Assembly (NCBI GenBank): GCA_012800685.1
Contig: JAAZIT010000243.1
Coordinates: forward strand, 1 to 11,814
DNA: 11,814 nucleotides
Source of the DNA: Clostridiales bacterium
GTDB lineage: Bacteria > Bacillota > Clostridia > Oscillospirales > Ruminococcaceae
Direction: 5' to 3'
Position 1 is the stretch's first letter. Each line of letters starts with the position of its first letter. Below, piece by piece: positions 6,162 to 11,814 of this stretch. Below the pieces are notes generated by a model. The model did no database searches. It was not told where the DNA came from and worked only from the letters and a program-made list of their open reading frames with translations. A program made the translations under genes and the position numbers.

Positions 6162-7955
6162 CTATTTATTAAGTCTTGATTCTAGGTTGTTAAGCTGTTC
6201 AGCCATTTCTGATGGAAGTCTATCACCAAACTGTTTATAGAATTCACGAATGTCTGTAACCTCAGCTTTCCAAAGATCCTTATCAACAGCAAGAAGCTCT
6301 TCAAGGATTTTTGGTGTAACCTCATCTTCAATACCCTCAATGTTGATATCACCAGCATTTGGTAGGTATCCGATTTCAGTTTCAACAGCGTCAATTGAAT
6401 CATCACATCTCTTAATAATCCAGTCAAGTACACGCATATTGTCACCAAATCCAGGCCAAATAAAATGACCCTCATCGTCAAGCTTAAACCAGTTAACATT
6501 GAAAATCTTAGGAGCTTTATCGCCAAGCTTTTCACCAATCTCAACCCAGTGAGCCCAGTAGTCACCCATGTGGTAGCCACAGAAAGGCTTCATAGCCATT
6601 GGGTCGTGACGAAGTACGCCAACTGCACCAGTAGCAGCTGCAGTTGTCTCAGATGAAACAATTGAACCAACGAATGTTCCGTGGTTCCAGTCAAACGACT
6701 GGTAAACTAGTGGAGTTGTTTTTGCACGACGTCCACCAAAGATAATTGCAGATATTGGAACACCCTGTGGGTTATTAAATTCAGGTGAAATGCAAGGACA
6801 GTTAATCGCAGGAGCAGTAAATCTTGAGTTTGGATGTGCTAGCTTATTACCCTCAGCAATAAACTCAGGACCATTAACCTTAGCGCCCTTCCACTCTGTT
6901 GCATTTACTGGTGGATTTTTGTCAAGACCTTCCCACCAAACTGTCATATCATCATTGTTAACAGCAACGTTTGTAAAAATTGTATTCTTCATTGTTGAGT
7001 CAAGAGCGTTAAAGTTTGACTTAGCATTTGTTCCAGGAGCAACTCCAAAGAACCCATTCTCAGGGTTGATTGCATAAAGTCTTCCATCATCGCCTTGTTT
7101 TAGCCACGCAATATCATCTCCAACTGTCCAAACCTTGTATCCCTCTTTTGTATAACACTCAGGTGGAATAAGCATAGCTAGGTTTGTCTTTCCGCAAGCT
7201 GATGGGAAAGCAGCTGTAATATAAGTTACTTCACCATTTGGCTTTTCAACTCCTAAAATAAGCATATGCTCAGCCATCCAGCCCTCATTCTTACCTTGGA
7301 ATGAAGCAATTCTTAAAGCAAAGCACTTCTTACCAAGAAGAACGTTTCCGCCATAAGCAGAGTTTATAGACCAAATTGCATTGTCCTCTGGGAAATGTAC
7401 AATATATCTGTTTTCAGGGTCAACATCAGCCTTTGAATGAAGTCCTCTAACAAAGTCATTTGACTTGTCGCCTAGGTTATCAAATGCAGCCTTACCCATT
7501 CTTGTCATAATATCCATATTAAGAACAACGTAGATTGAGTCAGTTACCTCAACGCCAACCTTTGCAAGAGGTGATCCAATAGGTCCCATTGAATAAGGAA
7601 TAACATACATTGTTCTTCCCTTCATAACTCCATCGTACATTGGTGTTAGCTTTGCATACATATCTGCTGGTGCACACCAGTTATTAGTTGGCCCTGCATC
7701 TGCCTCATTTTTTGAACAAATAAAAGTTCTATCCTCCACACGTGCTACGTCGTTTGGAAGAGTTCTATGATAAAGACATCCAGGAAGCTTTTCCTGATTA
7801 AGTTTGATCATCTCGCCAGTAGATACTGCCTCAGCTCTTAAAGATTCAAGTTGCTCATCACTTCCGTCAATCCAAACAACATTGTCTGGTTTTGTTAGAG
7901 CAATCATTTCGTCAACCCATGAGTTAACATTAGGGTTTTTAGTTAAACTTGCCAT
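6162..7955 (-). CDS. pckG: Phosphoenolpyruvate carboxykinase (GTP)
   Basis: 597 residues. It interconverts oxaloacetate plus GTP with PEP, CO2 and GDP. In anaerobic fermenters it often runs in the carboxylating direction toward succinate, but the direction here cannot be read from sequence. GTP-class hallmarks are present: VARVEDRT (70-77) and SAYGGNVLLGKK (199-210) for substrate and metal; AEHM with His230; the P-loop FPSACGKTN (250-258) with the reactive Cys254; VGDDIAWL (278-285); FGVAPGTNAKSN (303-314); GRRAKTTPLVYQSFDW (408-423); and the mobile lid SETTAAATGAVGV (435-447). Length and motifs fit the GTP type, not the shorter ATP type. The start ATG is preceded by AGGA at 7 bases. It is a single gene with a consensus promoter, a structured leader of about 109 bases, and a strong terminator. 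Confidence 0.97.
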   Translation of the reverse strand: MASLTKNPNVNSWVDEMIALTKPDNVVWIDGSDEQLESLRAEAVSTGEMIKLNQEKLPGCLYHRTLPNDVARVEDRTFICSKNEADAGPTNNWCAPADMYAKLTPMYDGVMKGRTMYVIPYSMGPIGSPLAKVGVEVTDSIYVVLNMDIMTRMGKAAFDNLGDKSNDFVRGLHSKADVDPENRYIVHFPEDNAIWSINSAYGGNVLLGKKCFALRIASFQGKNEGWMAEHMLILGVEKPNGEVTYITAAFPSACGKTNLAMLIPPECYTKEGYKVWTVGDDIAWLKQGDDGRLYAINPENGFFGVAPGTNAKSNFNALDSTMKNTIFTNVAVNNDDMTVWWEGLDKNPPVNATEWKGAKVNGPEFIAEGNKLAHPNSRFTAPAINCPCISPEFNNPQGVPISAIIFGGRRAKTTPLVYQSFDWNHGTFVGSIVSSETTAAATGAVGVLRHDPMAMKPFCGYHMGDYWAHWVEIGEKLGDKAPKIFNVNWFKLDDEGHFIWPGFGDNMRVLDWIIKRCDDSIDAVETEIGYLPNAGDINIEGIEDEVTPKILEELLAVDKDLWKAEVTDIREFYKQFGDRLPSEMAEQLNNLESRLNK

Positions 7956-8064
7956 TAATCAATCCTATCCTTTCTGATTAAATTTCATAAAAACTAATTA
8001 TTATGAAAAAATTTATAAATTCAATATATTATCTTCAAATTTCCAATAATATCAAATTTACCTA
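7956..8064 (-). other. Structured 5' leader of pckG
   Basis: About 109 bases lie between the predicted transcript start and the ATG. Two perfect inverted repeats occur: TTTCATAA/TTATGAAA (7983-7990 and 8001-8008, loop 10) and ATATTAT/ATAATAT (8026-8032 and 8046-8052, loop 13). Both are all-AT or nearly so, and neither is followed by a U run, so they look like leader hairpins rather than an attenuator. No known riboswitch class is recognised. Confidence 0.45.
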
Positions 8065-8070
8065 CCATTC

Positions 8071-8099
8071 ATTATACAATATTGTTAATGTTCTGTCAA
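8071..8099 (-). promoter_or_regulatory. Consensus promoter of pckG
   Basis: On the minus strand, -35 TTGACA (8094-8099), exactly 17 bases, then -10 TATAAT (8071-8076). Both hexamers match the housekeeping sigma consensus at all twelve positions. This suggests strong expression unless repressed. Confidence 0.92.
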
Positions 8100-8367
8100 G
8101 TGGAAATATAATAATTAACTTGATTTTTTGCAAGTTGGAAAAGAGATTCTTTCAAAAATATTGATTTAATGCAATATATTGTAATGCAACTTCCCAAAAA
8201 CGATTTAACCGCTCTTTTCTTATTCAAAAAACTTAATAAATATAATTAATATTCATACTTACCTATTTGTAATATTTGCATTATGTTCAAATATATACTT
8301 GTTCATTAATCTTCAAAGTTTTTAAAGCTTCTAAAACTTAAATTCCCTTAATATAATTACTTAATTT
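8100..8367. other. Divergent intergenic region with inverted repeats
   Basis: No gene is seen. Upstream of the pckG -35 lies AACTTG-N8-CAAGTT (8117-8136), which could be an operator or activator site. CAAGTGGAAA (8097-8106) and CAAGTTGGAAA (8131-8141) form a near-direct repeat around it. A 10-base palindrome CAATATATTG (8172-8181) sits between two ATGCAA copies (8169-8174 and 8184-8189). The rest is AT-rich spacer. Confidence 0.4.
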
Positions 8368-8385
8368 GTTATATCTGTAAAATAC

Positions 8386-8438
8386 TGGTTGATATGCGAT
8401 ATTTGTATGTTGCAAATTGACTTAATATTAAGTACAAT
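8386..8438 (+). promoter_or_regulatory. Promoter and candidate operator of the LytTR regulator
   Basis: -35 TTGCAA (8410-8415), 17 bases, then -10 TACAAT (8433-8438). The 14-base perfect palindrome ACTTAATATTAAGT (8420-8433) fills the spacer. Upstream, GTTG occurs at 8388 and 8409, exactly 21 bases apart, the two-turn spacing of LytTR direct repeats. Only the first copy (CTGGTTGAT) fits the known AgrA-type consensus in its second half. Confidence 0.6.
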
Positions 8439-8467
8439 TATTTTAACTATAGTAGAGGAGAAGATTT

Positions 8468-9178
8468 ATGCGAATTGCAGTTTGTGATAATGATCCAATA
8501 TATGTTCAAAAGCTCTGTAATAAGATTATAGCTTTTTTCAACAGCGAAAAAATCAAGCTTGACCTTATCCAATTTTATAAAGGTAGCGAGCTTTTTGTTG
8601 CCCATAAAAATCACCGTTTTGATTTAATTATGATGGATATTAGTATGATAGGCGATATGGCTGGCTATCAGGTTTCAGAAGCAATTCGTATTTTTGACAA
8701 TAATGTTTCTATTATATATATTTCTAACAACAGAAATCTTGTGTATCAAAGCTTTAAATTCTCTCCTTTTTATTACATACTCAAAAATCAAGTTGACTCT
8801 GTATTAATAAAATCACTAAAATTATTTTTAGAAAAGCACTACAGATATAACAATGTGTTTTCATTTAAAACCACTTTAGGACGAACTAAAAAAATCGGAT
8901 TTTCAAAAATTGATTATATAGAAACTAATGGGGATTGTTTAAAAGTCCATTTAAATAATAGCTCCTTTGACATTAGATCATCTTTAGCAAAGCTCGAGGG
9001 TGACTTTGAACGTCATGGCTTTATGCGAGTTCATAAAAGCTTTATTGTAAACCTCTTATCTATTGACAGCATAGAAAATAGAATGTTAATTCTCACAAGT
9101 GGTGATACTGTTCCATATAGTAGGAACAAAGCTATGATTATAAAGGATGAATTTCAAAGGTGCTTAAAGAGAATTTGA
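8468..9178 (+). CDS. LytTR-family response regulator (AgrA/ComE-like)
   Basis: 236 residues. The N-terminal receiver domain (1-120) has phospho-acceptor Asp57 in FDLIMMDIS, Ser86 in IIYIS and Lys106 in YYILK. The acidic pair that normally binds magnesium reads Asp7-Asn8 (CDNDP), so one acid is replaced. The C-terminal LytTR DNA-binding domain (about 137-236) shows the typical IDYIETNGDCLKVHL, FMRVHKSFIVNL and a VPYSRN end. It is a cytosolic transcription factor that would bind paired direct repeats. No histidine kinase, peptide precursor or exporter is adjacent, so it is an orphan here. The start is supported by GAGGAG at 7 bases. The gene lies divergent from pckG with its own promoter. No clear terminator follows; a weak palindrome CAAATTTTAATTTG lies just after the stop. 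Confidence 0.93.
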   Translation: MRIAVCDNDPIYVQKLCNKIIAFFNSEKIKLDLIQFYKGSELFVAHKNHRFDLIMMDISMIGDMAGYQVSEAIRIFDNNVSIIYISNNRNLVYQSFKFSPFYYILKNQVDSVLIKSLKLFLEKHYRYNNVFSFKTTLGRTKKIGFSKIDYIETNGDCLKVHLNNSSFDIRSSLAKLEGDFERHGFMRVHKSFIVNLLSIDSIENRMLILTSGDTVPYSRNKAMIIKDEFQRCLKRI

Positions 9179-9304
9179 TAAATAAATATTCAAATTTTAA
9201 TTTGCCTTTAAAATACCAAAAGCCCTCTACACAGTTAATTTTAGATATTTTAGATAAAAATAATCTCGATTTAATTGTAATTTTGTAATTTATACAAATT
9301 TATC

Positions 9305-9333
9305 TTGCTAAATATTTTGAACCATGATATAAT
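9305..9333 (+). promoter_or_regulatory. Promoter of the DegV gene
   Basis: -35 TTGCTA (9305-9310), 17 bases, then -10 TATAAT (9328-9333) with TGA directly before it, an extended -10. The gap 9179-9304 before it is AT-rich with nothing else supported. Confidence 0.8.
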
Positions 9334-9368
9334 ATTAATAATATGTAATTTGTTTAGGAGGTATTATT

Positions 9369-10223
9369 ATGGCTTCAAAAGTAATTTTAAGCGCAGACTC
9401 AACATGTGATTTGAGTGCCGAACTAAAGGAAAGATACAGCGTTAATTATTTTCCACTTCATATAATTCTTGATGGCAAAGATTATTTAGACAACGTTGAC
9501 ATTAAGCCAAGTGATATATTTAATGCTTATTATGAAAAGAAAATTCTCCCAAAGACTGCCGCAGTGAACATTGACGAGTATTCCCAACATTTTAAGCAAT
9601 TTGTTGACAAAGGCTATGAGGTTGTTCATATTAATCTCGGGAGTGCTTTATCAAGTTCATATAAAAATGCTTGCATTGCCGCAGAAGATTTTAAAGGGGT
9701 ATATGCAGTTGACTCATGCAACCTTTCAACTGGAATCGGACACTTAGTTATTCAAGCAGGAAAAATGATTAATCAAGGTCTTAGTGGTGCAGAAATTGCA
9801 ACTAGACTTAATGCTATGACTAGTCATGTTCATTCTAGTTTTGTTCTCGATACATTAAAATTTATGGCAGCAGGTGGAAGATGCTCATCTGTAGCGGCAC
9901 TAGGTGCAAATTTATTAAATCTAAAGCCATGTATTTTAGTTAGCAACAAGGACGGAAGCATGAGCAGTGGTAAAAAATATCGTGGAAAGCTTGAAAAAAT
10001 TCTTCCTATATATGTTGAAGAAACCTTAGGAAAATATGACAACATTGATTATGAAACTATTTTTATAACTCATTCAGGAATTGATCAAAGCTATATTGAC
10101 CTAGTTAAAAAAACCATTATAAAAATTCATCCATTTAAAGAATACCATGAGACCATTGCAAGCTGTACTATATCAAGCCACTGTGGGCCTAATACATTGG
10201 GTATTCTTTTTATGACAAAATAA
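9369..10223 (+). CDS. DegV/FakB-family fatty-acid-binding protein
   Basis: 284 residues, the normal DegV length. DegV proteins hold one fatty acid; FakB members present it to the kinase FakA for phosphorylation and entry into phospholipid synthesis. Matching blocks are ILSADSTCDLS (6-16), INLGSALSSSYKNA (88-101), the LKFMAAGGRCS block (163-173), followed by a LLNLKPCI stretch (182-189), THSGID (234-239) and SSHCGPNTLGI (269-279). The usual TSQPS serine motif is replaced by KTAAVNIDEY (62-71), so the head-group site differs from the FakB type. Whether it serves a FakA kinase or another role is open, as no fakA-like gene is nearby. The start is supported by AGGAGG at 7 bases. Cytosolic and monocistronic, with its own promoter and a bidirectional terminator 27 bases after the stop. 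Confidence 0.94.
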   Translation: MASKVILSADSTCDLSAELKERYSVNYFPLHIILDGKDYLDNVDIKPSDIFNAYYEKKILPKTAAVNIDEYSQHFKQFVDKGYEVVHINLGSALSSSYKNACIAAEDFKGVYAVDSCNLSTGIGHLVIQAGKMINQGLSGAEIATRLNAMTSHVHSSFVLDTLKFMAAGGRCSSVAALGANLLNLKPCILVSNKDGSMSSGKKYRGKLEKILPIYVEETLGKYDNIDYETIFITHSGIDQSYIDLVKKTIIKIHPFKEYHETIASCTISSHCGPNTLGILFMTK

Positions 10224-10250
10224 AGTTTTTAAATATTTTTTAGATTTATT

Positions 10251-10285
10251 AAAAGCGATTGTGTATATTTTACACAGTCGCTTTT
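10251..10285. terminator. Bidirectional terminator between degV and the glucanase gene
   Basis: Arms 10251-10265 and 10271-10285 form a 15-base stem (AAAAGCGA / TCGCTTTT ends) with a 5-base loop and one U-G pair in the plus-strand RNA. The A- and T-rich ends serve both convergent genes. Confidence 0.85.
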
Positions 10286-10339
10286 CTTGTTTTTAAATAT
10301 AATTTTTCACTCAATTATAAAGCTAATAATTTTTATAAT

Positions 10340-11647
10340 TTAGTATACCTTCCATATTTGAGCCGAGTATGCTGGCATATTACTCCCGCCACCAAAATCA
10401 TGGTTTGTATCAGTTATAAGTTCCATAGCTCTACCTGCACCAGCATCAAAATGTGCGGCATAATCCTCACCATCTGCATTAATAGCTATCATAACAACCT
10501 CGTCCTCAAACTCTCGTCTAATAATACACTGTTTATTTGTTAAAACTGGAATTGAAATAGTTCCATGACAAAGTGCCTTGCTTTCTTTATGAATTTTAGC
10601 AAGCTTAGAAACCCACTGTGAAAGCTCGTTTTCAACTGGCTCATCAAAGCTAACTCTAAGAGCTGGGTCGCCCTCATTCTTATGGGCTTTTGCACCCCAC
10701 TCACTTCCATAATACACACATGGAATTCCAGGCATTCCAAACATCAGTACATATATTAGTGGGAGATGTTTTTCCTCTTCTAAAACACTTGCAATTCTCG
10801 AAACATCATGGTTGTCAACAAAGCATAAAAGATGCATTCCTTTATATCTGCACCAGTCCTCAGGTCCAAATTGGTTTTTAAGAGAGTGACAAATTTCAAA
10901 CAGGTTCATACTATTAAAGCTTGAAAATAACCCCTTATAGCATTCATAGTTTGTTGCAGAATGAAGCATTTCATTATTAACAAATCTTCCGTAATCTCCA
11001 TGAAGAAGCTCGCCTATTAAAACAAATTCAGATTTTAATGAATCACAAAATCCTCTAAGTCTTTTTATAAAATTAATATCTAAGCAATAAGCAACATCAA
11101 GACGTAAACCGTCAATGTCAAACTCTTCAATCCAATACTTTACACAATCAAAAATGTGATTAATTACTTCTTCATTGTTTAAGTTTAACTTAACTAAATC
11201 ATAATGTCCCTCCCAACCCTCGTACCAAAGTCCATCATTATAGTTTGAATTTCCATTTAAATCCACATTAAACCAATGGCGGTATTGGGAGTTTTCACGG
11301 TTTTTAATAACATCCTGAAATGCCCAAAAGCCACGACCAACATGATTAAAAACACCATCAAGAACAATTTTTATTTCCTGTTCATGCAAGGTAGAGCATA
11401 AATCTTTAAAATTATCATTATTACCTAGTCGGCAATCTATATTTTTATAATCTCTTGTATTATATCCGTGTGTATCAGATTCAAAAACTGGTGAAAAGTA
11501 AATCGCATCACAATTTAAATTCTTAATGTGTGGTATCCAGTCCTTAATCTTAGAAATTCTATTAACCTCTACACCATCATTATCAAATGGTGCACCGCAA
11601 AACCCTAGTGGATAAATCTGATAAAAAACACTATTATAAGCCCACAT
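10340..11647 (-). CDS. GH13 alpha-glucanase, cytosolic (amylase/cyclomaltodextrinase-like)
   Basis: 435 residues with no signal peptide, so likely cytosolic, hydrolysing alpha-1,4 bonds of imported maltodextrins. The catalytic (beta/alpha)8 barrel starts almost at once (SVFYQIYPLGF, 6-16). Conserved GH13 regions are DGVFNH (97-102), GLRLDVAYC with nucleophile Asp184, LIGELLHGD with acid/base Glu213, and FVDNHD with His280 and Asp281 stabilising the transition state. A GMPGIPCVYYGSEWG stretch (304-318) and a short C-terminal beta domain (about 370-435) follow. There is no N-terminal beta-sandwich such as cyclomaltodextrinases of GH13_20 carry, so exact specificity is uncertain. The start is supported by AAGGAAG upstream. 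It is a single gene; no transporter or other sugar gene is in view. A palindrome in its promoter suggests repression. Confidence 0.93.
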   Translation of the reverse strand: MWAYNSVFYQIYPLGFCGAPFDNDGVEVNRISKIKDWIPHIKNLNCDAIYFSPVFESDTHGYNTRDYKNIDCRLGNNDNFKDLCSTLHEQEIKIVLDGVFNHVGRGFWAFQDVIKNRENSQYRHWFNVDLNGNSNYNDGLWYEGWEGHYDLVKLNLNNEEVINHIFDCVKYWIEEFDIDGLRLDVAYCLDINFIKRLRGFCDSLKSEFVLIGELLHGDYGRFVNNEMLHSATNYECYKGLFSSFNSMNLFEICHSLKNQFGPEDWCRYKGMHLLCFVDNHDVSRIASVLEEEKHLPLIYVLMFGMPGIPCVYYGSEWGAKAHKNEGDPALRVSFDEPVENELSQWVSKLAKIHKESKALCHGTISIPVLTNKQCIIRREFEDEVVMIAINADGEDYAAHFDAGAGRAMELITDTNHDFGGGSNMPAYSAQIWKVY

Positions 11648-11687
11648 CTATTTACACTTCCTTATTTATATTTTATTTACATTTTAT

Positions 11688-11708
11688 ATTATAACAGCTT
11701 GACAAGCT
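11688..11708 (-). promoter_or_regulatory. Extended -10 promoter with operator-like palindrome
   Basis: On the minus strand, TGTTATAAT gives an extended -10 (TATAAT at 11688-11693), with no good -35 at 17 bases. Directly upstream is AGCTTG-T-CAAGCT (11696-11708), a perfect 6+6 inverted repeat that overlaps the TG. A repressor there would block the polymerase. The predicted leader is about 35 bases. Confidence 0.65.
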
Positions 11709-11814
11709 CAAATAATGTAAAAATAGTAAATATATATAAAAATATTTTTCCCATTATTTTCGAAATAATAAGCTTAAAAAATAATTTAATAAAGTAACAA
11801 AAAAATAACACCTA
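11709..11814. other. AT-rich right edge, no gene seen
   Basis: Only a small inverted repeat ATTATTT-TCG-AAATAAT (11753-11769) is visible. It could be the start of the next intergenic or terminator region, but the context is cut off. Confidence 0.3.

Noticed and set aside
6182..7077. Several open frames on both strands inside pckG
   Set aside because: They overlap a fully conserved enzyme gene and their proteins show no family features, so they are coding shadows.
7956..8467. Riboswitch or T-box in the pckG/LytTR gap
   Set aside because: I found only short AT hairpins and no conserved T-box, specifier or known aptamer sequence; the LytTR leader is only about 25 bases long.
1..11814. A defence island, phage, mobile element or new multi-gene system
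   Set aside because: All genes but one belong to known families, each is transcribed alone, and there is no integrase, transposase, attachment-site repeat or shift in composition that I can see.

Overview
The window is AT-rich DNA (roughly one third G+C by eye) with strong AGGAGG-type ribosome binding sites and TTGACA/TATAAT-like promoters, many with an extended -10 TG. Together with the gene set (LCP cell-wall protein with a Thr/Pro tail, GTP-type PEP carboxykinase, DegV protein, cytosolic GH13 glucanase of a type common in gut anaerobes), this suggests a low-GC Gram-positive, most likely a Clostridia member near Ruminococcus/Oscillospiraceae. The genus is inferred from protein character, not from a marker gene.

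Layout, left to right: the 3' end of an LCP-family gene (+, cut by the window edge); a bidirectional terminator; an AraC/GyrI-domain regulator (-); a 500-base gap holding the regulator's promoter, a strong terminator and a three-copy tandem repeat of about 44 bases; pyrG, CTP synthase (-); a 329-base gap with hairpins; a membrane-anchored protein of unknown function (-); a divergent FlK-like hotdog thioesterase (+); pckG, GTP-dependent PEP carboxykinase (-); a 512-base divergent promoter region; an orphan LytTR response regulator (+); a DegV/FakB-type lipid-binding protein (+); a bidirectional terminator; and a GH13 alpha-glucanase (-) with its promoter near the right edge.

Almost every gene has its own recognisable promoter, and most have a hairpin after the stop codon. 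I see no operon. The genes are mainly housekeeping and central metabolism (CTP synthesis, PEP/oxaloacetate interconversion, intracellular maltodextrin use, fatty-acid handling, wall polymer attachment), plus two single-gene regulators. There is no tRNA, rRNA, CRISPR array, transposase, phage gene or toxin-antitoxin pair that I can support.

I did not find a convincing new multi-gene system. The items most worth a second look are non-coding: the tandem two-hairpin repeat at 2240-2372, operator-like palindromes inside the promoters of the LytTR and amylase genes, and candidate internal translation starts at the domain border of the AraC-type regulator.
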